Part shown: one piece after another, positions 11,161-22,960 of the stretch
How the letters are laid out: each line of letters opens with the position of its first letter
Numbering within the stretch: position 1 is the first letter of the stretch
DNA from: Phragmites australis
Lineage: Eukaryota; Streptophyta; Magnoliopsida; Poales; Poaceae
Reading direction: 5' to 3'
DNA length: 64,000 nucleotides
Assembly (NCBI RefSeq): GCF_958298935.1
Contig: NC_084938.1
Location: 26,765,501 to 26,829,500 of the forward strand
Notes under the pieces: model-generated
The model's input: only the letters and a program-made list of their open reading frames with translations
Database searches by the model: none
What the model was told of the DNA's origin: nothing
Program-made: the position numbers and the translations under genes

Positions 11161-12533
11161 GCGGTGAGTGCCAATAGTCGGTGGCGGATCACGTTAATCT
11201 ACTTCCTGACACTCCTCCGCTCTCAGCACCTCCCGCGGCCTCCTTCTCGCGGTTCTTGCTCCGCCGCGCCGTCCCCCTGTCCCCGCTCCGCCTCCCCTCG
11301 TCGCCACCCCCTCCGCCCCGCCTCCGCGTCTCCTCCACCATCGTCGCCCTCCACAAGCGCAACCCCAAGCGCCTCAAGTACGCCGCCAAGCTCGCCAGTT
11401 CACGGTATTGTCTGCCTCCCCCGCACTCTCTTCTTCCTTTCAAAATTTCCAATTTCGCTCGCCTCTCGCGGAGCTTCTGGTGCTAAGAGCAATTTCTCTG
11501 GCGATTGGGTTGCCCCCGCGCGCGCGCGTAGAGAGGGGGTACAGAGATGCTGCGGGTGAAGGTGGAGCCCTCCGGCGAGGACTTTTGGAAGCTGGACCCC
11601 GTCATCGACCTCATCAAGCACGGCGCCGTCGGGGTTATCCCTACTGACACTGTGTACGCCGTTCATCGCTTCGCTTGGCCTCTTTTATTTCAGTCCTCGT
11701 TGCTGTGGAACTACCTAAATGTGTATATCCTGGAGTGTGCCCATTGCCTAATGCCTAGCGTCCATTAAGGTGCACTGTGCACGCTTGCCGTATTTTGCAC
11801 TGCAGTTGATGGCTTGGCGCGCTTGCATTCATATAAAATTGGGGCATTTGCAAATACCTCTCTGGTTTTTTATTTTTTGCAAGTATACCATCGAATAACA
11901 ATTTTAATGGTATTTTTGCAATTTTCTAATGACAAGTTTACAATAACATCAGAAGTAGTGGTTTCTTTACAATTGTCCCTATAAAATTTGGTCCATGAAG
12001 CATATTGAAAGTCTGTTGTCTAACACTTGGCAACCGCAGCCATTTGAGCATTTGCAGATAATTTCTATGCAAATGTTTGTTGCATGTCTTTTGTGTTGGG
12101 CAGCCATGGTTTCCAAGGAATTTGAGCTTACATGACTCTTGCGCTAAAAAAACTCTTAGATGCTTGATAAGTTCATATGTGCATTTGACCTATTTGATTG
12201 TTTGGGTTTGGTTGACCATCTTCCCGGAGATAGAAATATAGAACTATGCTCGCAATATTTTCATTTTTTTTTCTTTCTATTTTGAATGCTCTATTGAACA
12301 CAAATTATATGGAGTCTTACTTTTGACTGCTTCTCCATCGTCTGTGATCTGAGTAACAATGAGTCTATTGAGCGCCTTCACAGGTAAATTCGTGCTTTGG
12401 TCATTTTGTTATGATGGTTGATGAAAATCCAATTCTTGCCATGTCACCTACGCATGAAGTAAGGCATTTCAGCTCTAATTGGCAAATATATGTTTGTTCT
12501 TGATGCAGACTAAAAGGCATCGGCGATTCAAAG

Positions 12534-12620
12534 GCAAGATTAGCAGGGCTGTAAAATATTGCCGTATGAAGCTGATTCTGCAGATGCGCTATGTGCTTAT
12601 ACTAATTCTGAACAATGCAG
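12534..12620 (+). other. GC-AG intron in the YrdC locus
   Basis: Donor TCAAAG/GCAAGA and acceptor ACAATGCAG/CCTCTG. Joining 12533 to 12621 reads GIGDSK then PLSILCHSL, exactly as the family expects. The first GT downstream would break the frame. Confidence 0.7.
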
Positions 12621-13689
12621 CCTCTGAGCATCCTATGCCACTCGTTACGTGATATCGATACCTACACAATAGGATTTCCTCAAGGTACCAACCAAGGACA
12701 AGCTAACATTTTCCGCGCTGTCAAGCATGCAATACCTGGGCCTGTAAGTATATCTGCTACTTCACTTTGTACTGCAGTTTGTACTTGAGTATTTCTCAAT
12801 TAACTTGATTATTTTAATCATGTGCAGTACACCTTTATTTTACCTGCAACCAAGCAATTTCCAAAACAATGCATAAAACATGGGTTGTCCACAAGGTATG
12901 CAAAAAGGAGACAGGTTGGTGTTCGAATTCCAGACAATCCCATCTGCCAAGCAATATTGCAAAATCTGGATGAACCTTTGATCTGCACAAGGTTTGTAGT
13001 ATAACTATATTCTTCCCTCGCATTACTTCCTGTTCCTGGTATGCTTATGGTCAACTGGTATTATGGGTTAAGTATCGTGGATTGTAGAATTGCCAATGCA
13101 TGTTCTGCATTGCTGAATATCAACTCCACTAAAATGTTCAGAGGAAGTACTTGATGCTGTGCTTGAATGTATGAGCATTCCCAATAGTTAACCATATGCT
13201 GCAGGGCTCTAGCTCTATATTCTGGTTCAGCTACATCAGAAAAATATATTTTACCTTGTGATAATAGAAGAACTTTGTGTACTGTTGATCATCTTTTACG
13301 ATAGAGAAAAGGGTATTTTATTATCCTCATAGATTTTGCTAGTATTTGTAACTACTCATATGTTTCCTTAGCATCTGGAGGGAATTTGTTATGAGTGAGA
13401 AAAAATAGGTGTCATGTTGCTATCCTGTCATTCTCAGTATTATAAATATTTTTCTTTTCCTTTATTTACAATGTTAAATATTTGTCGGAGGATGAATGGA
13501 TACTTGACCCAGTAATCATTGCTGATATTTACGAGCCACTGGTACCTTCATTTTTCTTATAGAGTTATAGAAATGTTGTATCTTAATCTCGCTTGAAGAA
13601 CCTTTTTTTGTATCAGCATCATAATTCCACTTCTCTTATAGAGTTATGGAAATCATATTCAGCTGCATCACTTGAAGGATGATGCTAAG

Positions 13690-14450
13690 GTGTGTGCGAT
13701 GGCTCCCCACCCCACCATCCCCACGCCGGTGCCTGCTCCGGGCTTAGTGGCCACCTTCTCCAACTCTCCCCTGAGATCAGCCTCTCCTTCTCCCTAGGCG
13801 CTGGGGTCCCCGCCTGTGCTTGACCCAGCCGATGGTATAGGTCCACCGCAGACACCTTCAGCACGACATGTGTTCATCTCTGAAGTGTCTCGGCCCGTGG
13901 ACAGCCTCCTGCCCAACCCGTCATCCATAAGGGAAGAAGAAAGGGGCCACCTCTAGGCTCCTTGCCCTGGCACAGTCATCGTGTCGCGGGGGTCAAATCT
14001 TGGTCCCCTGGCCCTGGCGTGATAGATGCACAGAAGAGGGTCATGCGGAGATTGGGAATTGTTTCGGAACATGACCGTATCGACCAACAAGCACATGATG
14101 CATACAACATGGTGTTTGATTTGCCTCTTAACGTGCATAGCTCACAGCTTTGGCCGCCATCTTTGGGTGGACGCCGAAGGATGCCGACCAGGTTAGGGCG
14201 GCGGATGATCTGGTAGGATCAAATTGAGTGTACAAGCTTGTACTCTTGGTCATTTTCTAAACATTTCCAATGAATCCCTCCATATTAATCTAGAATGCGC
14301 GTGGGCTGAATCAGCTAGGCAGGTGCAATGCGGTCAGGGACGTGGTATGGCGTGTGTGTGGGTGTGGTGTGTGGGTTTGTACATCTTGTTACTCTTCTTT
14401 AATGGAATGACACGTAGCTCACCTGCGCGTTCGAGAAAAAAAAAGTCCTA
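13690..14450 (+). mobile_element. 3' end of a LINE-type element inside a YrdC intron
   Basis: The block ends TTTAATGGAATGACACGTAGCTCACCTGCGCGTTCGAG followed by an A-run (about 14439-14448), the usual 3' tail of a grass non-LTR element. The preceding 700 bp is a GC-rich, partly open 3' region with no intact RT. It enlarges the intron between exons 7 and 8 to 1.6 kb. The left border is uncertain. Confidence 0.6.
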
Positions 14451-15763
14451 GTAGGTTAGCTCTGAGTCCTAGTCCGTTTCTAGTTTCCTTCCTGTTTCCT
14501 AAATTACTTAGATGGCTCCTAATATAAAACGGTTGGCTTAGTCTTGTTTAGGATTCAATCAAGAATCAACCTAGTAAATGGCTTTGCCCACCAAACTCGG
14601 CTATGATAAGAGCCTCTTCTCGACGGGAGAAGCCCGAAGATGAGAGGGCGACCTGCCCTTCCCCTCGCTGTGTTCATCTGCTACCATAATATATAGCAAA
14701 TCACCATGCATCTGTAACATTGTTACCTACAATTCTCACATATGAAATACAAAGAATTGTTACTATTTCATAGAGAATATTACTGAGAAAACTTTCCATC
14801 TGATGCCTTTTTGTATCAGTTGCAGTGTGATCCATTATAGTTTATAAATAATTGCATGTCCGGAGAGTACCCAGCACTCAAGCTTACATAAGGAACTGAT
14901 GCAAAAGATTTTAATTGTAGCAAAATTGTTTGTCCGGAACTGTAGTCACTAACAAACTGCATGTTAAGATATTTTTATTTTTATAAATTTATAAAAATAT
15001 AACTATTTGCTGCGAGTGGCTTGTTAATTTTCTCTGGAATAGAAACCAGCTATTAGCTACGTAGCTTTGACGTGTGGCTGTATTACGAGTTGTATTTGGA
15101 CAAGAGTAGGTCCGAAAGATGGCTTGGAGAGCATGATTGCTTTGATGTTTCAATGTTTCAGGGTCTGGATTTCATTGTTGACGGTGGTGTTAGAATTGCT
15201 GATCCTTCTACTGTGGTAGATATGACAGGAACTTACCCTACTATAATTCGTCAGGGAAAGGTAAGCATTCTACATGTTGGACATTTGCTTGTGCATTCTT
15301 TACTCGTGCATAAGCCCCCTTTGTAGTATATATAGTAGGGGCTTTTGCCCACTGCTTTTCGTAAACAAATGCTACACACAAGGACTGATAAGACTAAAAC
15401 GAGGAAAAGCTTCCGCTAGCAGTGTTCTCCCTTGTACATTTTTCAGTGAATCATAGTACAGTGCTGGAAATGTCTGAAAGTTAAGATTTGGATATGTCCC
15501 AAACCTTCTGTATATGTATTTGCCATTGGCATTTTTCGACGAAAGGTGTTTGGCATATTGAAGCATAACATTCCATTACGTCGTTATATTATATTTTTTA
15601 TTCTATCACTGGTCCTATTAATTTGTTGGTCCTGCAAGTTCATTCCTTTGCATACATGTACTTAGCCCCTTTTCTCTTGCTTCAGGGACCGAAGCTTGAT
15701 TGGATGGTAGCAGAAGATAAAGAACACGAGGCACAATCAACGTTGGCTTTTAAAGAGGCTTGA

Positions 15764-17340
15764 AATTTGCTTCACTTGAGTACCTGACCTACTGTATGGT
15801 TTCACCATACCCCTACCAGAGCATGTTCTTTTGACAGCGTAGAATGTCAGTATACTGATGAAGATGAACACGGACAAGGCTACATTGTAAATATGCAAGC
15901 CAATGTAACTAGGAGTCACCAGCACCAGCTATCTTTACTGAATCTCCGCCAAGTTTGTTTGTCCCGTCGATGTATACTTGTGAAAATGGTGCAAGCTCTG
16001 CTTGGTCGATGCATTTACTGACCATCGAAAAAAATGAGAGCTGGATGCATCATTCCTGGATGTTCAGGCAGAAGTGCAAAACAGTGGAAGGAATTGGCCA
16101 ATGCCTCGCATTATGTTCTACAGAGTCTCAGGTCATAGCCATATTGCAAGATGAAACAGGCAGCACAGCTCATTCTGAGAGCCCGGATCTTTGTTCATCA
16201 AGCAGGGAAAAGTATTATCTTCTTTTCCTTTTAACACCTGTGTTCTTGATCTTATGCAATATATGCCGGTCGATCTACAGGCGTGTTTCCTCTGTGTTTC
16301 GTACCTGTTGAATATGCCTGGAGCTGATGAACTACTGCAAGTGCCAATATATGTTTCCGGACTGTGGAAGGCGGGGCATCCTTGATGACGAGTTGCAAGC
16401 GGGCACTATCAGCATACTGCGATTCTGGAACCGGGCTACCATGAGCAGATCCTGATAAATGCAAAACTGCATGGGCTTTGCTCACAAAGCTTATCTCAGC
16501 CATTTATCCCTTCTATCTACAATTTATTTCAACCGTTTATACTTCTCATTTGATATTCATTCATCTCTTGATTTTTTTTAATTTTTTTCATCTATTTTTT
16601 CAACATGAATCTTAACATAAATGAATGGGTCTAATAAGCTAGATGTGTACATGCACATGTAAAAATTTCGCTTAGAGCAAATCCTAGTTCATCAATCAAC
16701 CCCATTCCCTATGACATCTCACAGGTAATTAGGGCCCTGCTCCGCTGCTCGCGTGCGTGAGCCTCGTCGTAGCTTCAATCGGCTTGATGGACCAGAGCAT
16801 AGCGTGCTCGAACGGCACCCCACCTCTTTTGGCAAGGCGAGTGCAAAGCACAGCACTGCAGCAAGTGTGTCGCCCACCGGCCGGCCACCACCTCGTCGCA
16901 CGCACGCACGCTCACACACCAGACACCACCCGTTCTCCGGTGGCCACCGGCTGACGAACAGCGCCCGGTCTACAGCCAGCGCCCAGCAGCCTCTATCTCC
17001 CTGACCCGCTGCGTCTCCTTCGTGTCCAACCTGCAGACGTCCAGCTTCGTAGAGCTAGCATTAAGCTGTCACGTCCTCGTGGAAGTATTCGCCGTCTTCG
17101 TCGTCTGAGTATCCCAAGAGCCAGTTGCCTATGTCGAGGTCGAGATCACGTTTGGATTTTGACATCTCAAGCCTTTCTTGGTAGCCGACAGTGGCCAGAC
17201 GAAGAGGACCTCGCCGCAGTACGTACGGACCGGCCCTTTTGGCCGCCGCATGCACCGGAGAAGAAAACGAGGACGACCTGCAAGCGACCGGCAGATACAT
17301 ATTACGGAGTACCTTTCTAAGAAACATCTCTAATCATATT
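15764..17340. other. 3' flank of YrdC locus; no gene supported
   Basis: Probable 3' UTR, then unassigned sequence. On the minus strand at 17061-17200 a short acidic frame (SKRDLDLDIGNWLLGY, then SDDEDGEYFHED, stop) looks protein-like and could be the last exon of a gene fragment. No partner exon was found. Confidence 0.35.
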
Positions 17341-18464
17341 TACTTTATTTCGTTCCCTTCTTGATTCTCTTTCCTATTTCTATTACTTTTATTTTCTCTT
17401 GTCTCCAACAGTTTCTTTTTGAGAGAAATTGCGAAGGAAAAGGAGATAGAATCCCGTCCCGAAGGGAATGATCTTGGGAATAATTTCGTGACGGAAACCG
17501 TAAAGTAAAATCGTTAAGACACTGTGTAAGGATCGGTGACGTCCTAAGAGGAGGGGGTGAATTAGGACACTTAGAACTAAACTGGCTCAAAAAATAACAC
17601 AAGATAAACCTATATCAATTTCTATCTAAATGTGCTCTAGGTTTATCTAGCGTGTCTACTCTACTGATTAAGGAAACTTGCAACCTATCTAGTAAGGTAA
17701 ATTGCAAGAATGTAAATGCGGAAGTGTAAAGAGGGTAGAGAGAACAAACTCGGCACAAGGATTTTTATCCCGTGGTTTCGATGGCATGAAAGCCACCCCT
17801 AGTCCACGTTGGAGCTCCACAAAGGATATGCTCCCGGTTGGCACCCGGTCACAGCCTTTGAGCCACCAAGTCACAAAGACAAGGCCTCTATCCGGATAAG
17901 CCACCAAACCACCAAGGCAAGGTCTCACCACTAGCCTCTCTTCCGGTTCCTCGCCGCCGTGATCACTTCGGAGCTTGAGCCACAAAGGCAAGGGTCTCCG
18001 CGTCCCCGCACAAATACCTTGCCGCCTCTCCACACCAAGTCGGAGGGTCAACAAGCTTACCGGCGAGTCACCAAGACTCCAAGGTACCGGCGTACCACTT
18101 GGTACAAGTTAGGATCACTCCTTGATCCACTCTCTATGCAGCTATCAACTAGCTACACTCTCTCTAGGCCTACAAGCACTAATCACTCTCTAATGGTGTG
18201 CTTAATCGCCTTGGATTTGATCACTTAAGCACTTTGGTGGCTTGGATGTCTTCTCAAGTGTACATGAACTTCTCTGGACTCCAGCACCTTCAAATGACTG
18301 AGTGGAGGAGTATTTATAGCCTCAAACCCGCCAACTAGCCGTTGCCCCAACGGCTCAGAAAATTGTGAGCACCGGATAATCCTGTGATGATAGTAGTACA
18401 AGCACCGGATTATCCTGTGAGTACATCAGAGAAACTAGCCGTTGGAACCCACTCAAACTCAACT

Positions 18465-18842
18465 GTGAGCACCGGATTATCCTGTGATGAGTTAGTTAAC
18501 ACCGGACAAAAGCACCGGATTATCCTATGCCCATAAGTTCATTTTGGAGCTCTCTGCAAAAATTAGTCCGGTGAGTTCATTTTGTGAGCACCGGATTATC
18601 CTGTGATGAGTTAGTTAACACCGGACAAAAGCACCGGATTATCCTATGCCCATAAGTTCATTTTGGAGCTCTCTGCAAAAATTAGTCCGGTGAGTTAATT
18701 TTGTGAGCACCAGATTATCCTGTGATGAGTTAGTTAACACCGGACAAAAGCACCGGATTATCCTATGCCCATAAGTTTATTTTGGAGCTCTCTGCAAAAA
18801 TTAGTCCGGTGAGTTCATTTTGTGAGCACCGGATTATCCTGT
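18465..18842 (+). repeat. 119-bp tandem repeat, three copies plus partial
   Basis: Copies start GTGAGCACCGGATTATCC at 18465, 18584, 18703 (with CAG for CGG) and 18822, exactly 119 bp apart. Each holds TGATGAGTTAGTTAACACCGG and TTAGTCCGGTGAGTT. Near-identity of the copies suggests recent amplification. Confidence 0.9.
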
Positions 18843-18951
18843 GAGGCACCGGACTTATGTTGATTTGAGCACCGGAGTTATGTTGATTTGAGCACCGGAT
18901 ATTCCTCTGAAGCACCGGAGTTATGTTGATTTTGATCACCGGATTATCCTG

Positions 18952-19280
18952 TGAGGCAAATTTCAGCACAACTGTATTTTGGGCATAACTTTTCGCTCCG
19001 AACTCCGATTTTGATGATCTTGGGCTCTATTGAAAGCTTGTGAATAGATCTACAAGATTATATAAAAATCCATCCCATTTGATCACATCAAAATTCATTG
19101 TGAGCACCGGATAATCCGGTGAGGCAAATTTCAGCACAACTGCGTTTTGTATTTTGGGCATAACTTTTCGCTCCGAACTCCGATTTTGATGATCTTGGGC
19201 TCTATTGAAAGCTTGTGAAGAACTCTACAAAATTATACAGAAATCCAACCCATTTGATCACATCAAAATTCATGGAACAA
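18952..19280 (+). repeat. ~165-bp direct duplication
   Basis: AGGCAAATTTCAGCACAACTG at about 18952 and again at about 19121 starts two copies, each continuing through GGGCATAACTTTTCGCTCCG to CACATCAAAATTCAT. The second copy has a short insertion (TGCGTTTTGTA). Confidence 0.85.
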
Positions 19281-19440
19281 GTCCAATTCATTCCTTTCTT
19301 TATTCCGGCTTCGATGACTTCTCTTTTGTTGCATCCATGAGACCTACTAAAGTATATACTTGACAAACATGTTAATCTTATTGACTATATTATCATTAAT
19401 CACCAAAATCACATACATGTCCTTATGTAATTTAGGCAAT

Positions 19441-21084
19441 CAACCTAAGGGCATGTTTCCTATACACTGAAAGGAATGAAAATCACTTCGGGACGGGAAT
19501 TTGAGCTCTGAAGGAAAACCTTTAACTAAAGCGCGAATACTCTTGCGGTTGAACATGTTGCAAATGCCATTGATCATAAGCAATAACCAATTGCAGACGG
19601 CGGTGCAACGAATGCAAAGTTTCAAGCGCCATACGACTTACGACCTACCGATTCTCGGTACGCGCAATGACGAGGCTAGCGTGTGCGTGCCAGCACTGCA
19701 AACGCGACCAACCTAGAGCAATATTAATTCGGTTGCAGACGACGACGCTGGCTAGTGCAACCGTGCAAGACACAATAACACACACAGTACCTTGCACATT
19801 GCAGAATGGAATGGCAAAGCCTCACTGCCACAAACCACGTACACCGATCCCCACTACGGACATGTACAACCTAACGTATCCAGAGTGCAAGCGCGATTAA
19901 TCTGGAGCAATAACTCGGTTGGGGATCGACGGCGGTGCACCTGAGTAAGCCACAGGGAAACACCAGTGCCCTCGCAGACACGGATCGCCGATCATCCCCT
20001 TTACTTAGTGGCTCAGTTGATGACAAGTGTGGATACACGTTTAGATTATCCAAGTTCGAGTTCTTTCGGCATGAATTTAAATGCCTATTTCTGCTTTAGG
20101 TTCCTTCTAAGTGTCATTCATTCATTTTTTTTTATCTCATTTACTTAGTTTAACGGCCTTCGTAAATCGGATGCATTTAGTTGGAGCAATAAACAGCAAC
20201 AGTGCAGGAGTGGTGCGGTCCAAACCAAACCGGCCCTTTTGTTCATTACTCGTGCAGGCACAGAGCCGTAACCACCAAGGCATTCAAGTGTAGTACTCGT
20301 ATTGATATTTCGACAGCACTCGGTCCCCGACCATGCAAAGCAACCCCTCGTACGTCCGCCGCTGCCTCTGTACTTGCAAATTAAGCGCGCAACGACGTAC
20401 GTTATGCCTCTCTGTCTCTCCGATTACCGGAACAGATCTACCTTGCATGCACAGCAAGCATGCATACGGTTGATTTATTGTGTAAATAGTAACTGTTATC
20501 GATTCTGCCTGCAGATTCGAGTGGATGGTCTCGTAAGTAGCGGCGGACGCAGCAAAGTCATGAAGGTGTGGTTGATTTTCTTCCTCATCTTTCTCCGTCT
20601 CATCTCTTCTCATTTTCTTGTAAAAATAGAGGTTGAGCTTGGGGGCTATAGACAGTGACGGAGCTTCACCAAAAATTCGAGGGGGGCTAAAAAACAAAGC
20701 AAAATTGAAATGCTCAAGTGCTAAACCATTAAACTAATATATGGCACAATTTATAGCCATCATTTCCCATACTTAGTTCAAAATATATATTCGAGTGAGA
20801 TTAATATATTATAATACCTAGAACTATACACACACACCAAAATAACAACTAACCATGGTCTCAGACTAATAGCCACTACAGATTAGCTAGCTCTTTGACG
20901 CTTTTCATCATTGAAGTCTTTCATTATATATTTATAGCTATACTACAATTTGACCCTCGATCCATACTAGCAAGCTATTAACAACAAAGTCGTTTGTCAT
21001 CTTGTTCCGTAGATAGCAACACTTGTTCATAGGTAGCCGGAGTAAGTGAGCTCTAACCTAAACAAAATTAGGCCACATGTGCTG
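19441..21084. other. Intergenic; no gene supported
   Basis: Short open frames only. The stretch from about 20655 resembles a common grass repeat (AGTGACGGAGCTTCACC, then TTCGAGGGGGGCTAAA) and is interrupted by the Copia insertion at 21090. Confidence 0.4.
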
Positions 21085-21089
21085 CATAC

Positions 21090-21533
21090 TGTTGGAATTG
21101 ATCTCGGCCTTATCCCTGACGTGACCGAGATAAAAGGAGGACCGTTTGCCCTCCATGCGCTCTGATCGGGAGCCCCAACCAACAAATGGTGGTGGTCCCA
21201 CCTTGTGCTGCACTTGATATAAACCAGGGGGGAGTCCCGTAGGGCATGTGACTAGATTTTCGCATGTTAGGCTGATCTCCCCCCCCCCCCCACAACTCTA
21301 ATCCGATCCTAAGAGAACGCAGTAAACAAGGTGAAGGCTACTGCCGCCTCCTCATCCACTACGTGCTGGTGATCGACTACATCGCCCAAAGCTTCTTCAT
21401 CACGCCGAAGACCACTTCACCATCATCAGATGGCGTCACCGAACTCAGGTAAACACCTCACGCTTTCGCACTTAGGGTGTTTGATCTTAGGGCTAGCTAT
21501 TATGTTGATTAAGTGAAGCTTTAAGGTCTAACA
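21090..21533 (+). repeat. 5' LTR of the Copia element
   Basis: Matches the 3' LTR except for about four transitions and a C-tract (about 13 C at 21279-21291, replaced by CTCCTCCCC in the 3' copy). Confidence 0.95.
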
Positions 21534-21534
21534 T

Positions 21535-21547
21535 TTGGCATCAGAGC
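21535..21547 (+). other. Primer binding site (initiator tRNA-Met type)
   Basis: TTGGCATCAGAGC directly after the 5' LTR, the usual plant retroelement site complementary to the 3' end of initiator tRNA-Met (TGGTATCAGAGC), with one difference. Confidence 0.85.
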
Positions 21548-22062
21548 CATCCTAGTTCCTAATCAAACCCAATTAGTCTTAATCATGTTGAATTACGATC
21601 GGTTGACGCCAATTAGCGGTCAATTGTTTCCAATTTTGATCGGTTTAAGTACATTGATGATAAATTATGCGATTTAAGTTCAATTTTAGGCTCGGATCAA
21701 TGCACAACTTCATGTTTATGTCTCGGATTAATGAAATTAGGATGAATTCTTGTATACACTTTCATGAATTAATCATTTCGAGCTCGGGTCAATTCATTCA
21801 GGCGGCTCTTATGCTTATACATTCATGAACTAAGCTTCTATATTGTGTTGATGATTCATGGGGCTCGGGTTCGGTCAATTAGGCTCGGATTAAGTGGGAT
21901 TAAGCAATTAGAAGGAGGGGAATTGGAGAGATTAAGAAAAACCCTAAGAAATCCCCAATTCCCCCCCCCAAATCCGAACCCTAAACCCCAAATTTTTCCT
22001 CTCAATCCCAAACCCTAAGCCCATTTCTCAGAACTCAAAGCAATAGAAAGAGGGGGGTGAGG

Positions 22063-22430
22063 ACTTACGGCTCCGGCGGTTTTCCGTCGCTATTCATGCC
22101 CGTCGGAGTTCTCCTCCGGCGGGATCTTCCTCATGCGCGCGCGGTTCATCCGGCCGTTCTCGCCTCCTCCGTGGGACGAGATCTCCTCTCGCCGTGCGCT
22201 CATCTCCTCCCGGGCTCCGTCGCACGCGCGCCTCCGTCGATTGGTTTGCGGTGGAGCCCTTGCCCTCTTCTCTCTCGGGCGACCGGCGGCCGCGCTCGGC
22301 GCCGTCTCTCTCTCTCTCGGCCGGGCCAAGTTTTCCGTCGCCGACGAGCTCCGGGTCGGGCGGATTTTTCGGGGAGAGAGAGAGGAAAATGAATTAGGGT
22401 TAGGGTTTCGGCCGACGGGGTTTTTATACC
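22063..22430 (-). promoter_or_regulatory. Antisense host-like promoter, 5' UTR and first exon inside the Copia leader
   Basis: Read on the minus strand: a TATA box GGTATAAAAACC (22420-22431), then AAACCCTAACCCTAATTC (22391-22408), the telo-box typical of plant 5' UTRs. A CT-rich leader and a GC-rich open stretch follow, then a consensus donor GTAAGT (22068-22063). This order is what a captured 5' end of a plant gene would look like. The leader between LTR and gag is about 1.4 kb, long for Copia. No known protein is recognised in the GC-rich part. Confidence 0.5.
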
Positions 22431-22960
22431 GGGCGATTTCGTCGGCCTGCCGTCGATCGCGATGAACGGCTGAAAAGCTCCGGGCCGGCACGCGCGCGAA
22501 GGCAGATTGGGCCGTTCGCGGTGGCTGGGCTGCGCCCTCGCTCGGGCCAGCGCACGCGCGTAAGCTGGGCTGTGCCCTCGGCCGGGCCGGCACGTGCACG
22601 CGAAAACCTCTGGGCTAGGCCGTGCTGATGGGCCAAGCTGGGCCGAAAAGCCTTCTTGGGCCGTTTTCTTTAATGTTTTGGGCTTTTTCCATTTATTTGG
22701 AATTTCCAGTGATTTCTAACGTTTTTTCATTTATGCACTGGAATATCTAATGAAATTAGCCCAAAATTAATGATGATTAATGCATAAAATATTGTTGTTA
22801 ATTCTCTGGTTCAATTGGATCCAACGAGAAAAAATTTCCGGAGAATTTTACGATCAATTTAATATAGGTTCATAATTACTTTCTGACCAAAGTTGATTGT
22901 AATTATGTGCCATCTTTATGTGTTCAATTTAAACTCTTTTCCGTTTTCTGCCCAACGGTG

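Larger units (their letters stand above)
11181..15763 (+). pseudogene. YrdC/YciO/Sua5-domain protein locus, nine exons, with lesions
   Basis: Sua5/YrdC proteins make threonylcarbamoyl-AMP for tRNA t6A; YciO-like paralogues are related and of less certain role. Exons: 11181-11404, about 11547-11660, 12337-12383, 12509-12533, 12621-12743, 12828-12991, 13472-13541, 15162-15260 and 15686-15763 (TGA). Family motifs are GVIPTDTVYA, IKGIGDSK-like LKGIGDSK, PLSILCHSL, VGVRIPDNPI and FIVDGGVRIADPSTVVDM. The Sua5 S-x-N motif is replaced by ICTSVK, so it looks YciO-like. Lesions: the first codon in the N-terminal frame is GTG, preceded by an in-frame stop; exons 1 and 2 do not join in phase; exon 3 has CTTCTCC instead of an AG acceptor; exon 7 has ACAA where ACAG is expected. 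Exon 4 ends in a GC donor. The later exons otherwise keep a clean frame. I infer a recent pseudogene or a locus with sequence errors; the N-terminus resembles a transit peptide. Confidence 0.75.
17525..19440. mobile_element. Unclassified middle-repetitive element rich in ACCGGAT/ATCCGGT words
   Basis: It begins near GGATCGGTGACGTCCTAAGAGG and ends near ATCACCAAAATCACATACATG, both typical of a non-coding grass repeat. The middle carries many copies of GCACCGGATTATCC. A related, more diverged block lies at 38740-40440. An ACACTG word occurs on both sides (17519-17524 and about 19463), which may be the insertion duplication, but this is weak. No protein is encoded. Confidence 0.5.

Noticed and set aside
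18356..18960. Possible CRISPR-like array of ACCGGATTATCC words
   Set aside because: Spacing is irregular outside the 119-bp tandem units and the genome is a plant; it is a repeat inside a mobile element.
22090..22599. 169-codon minus-strand frame in the Copia leader
   Set aside because: Arg/Ala/Pro-rich product of GC-rich sequence. It crosses the TATA/telo-box region, so it is not a plausible CDS as a whole.
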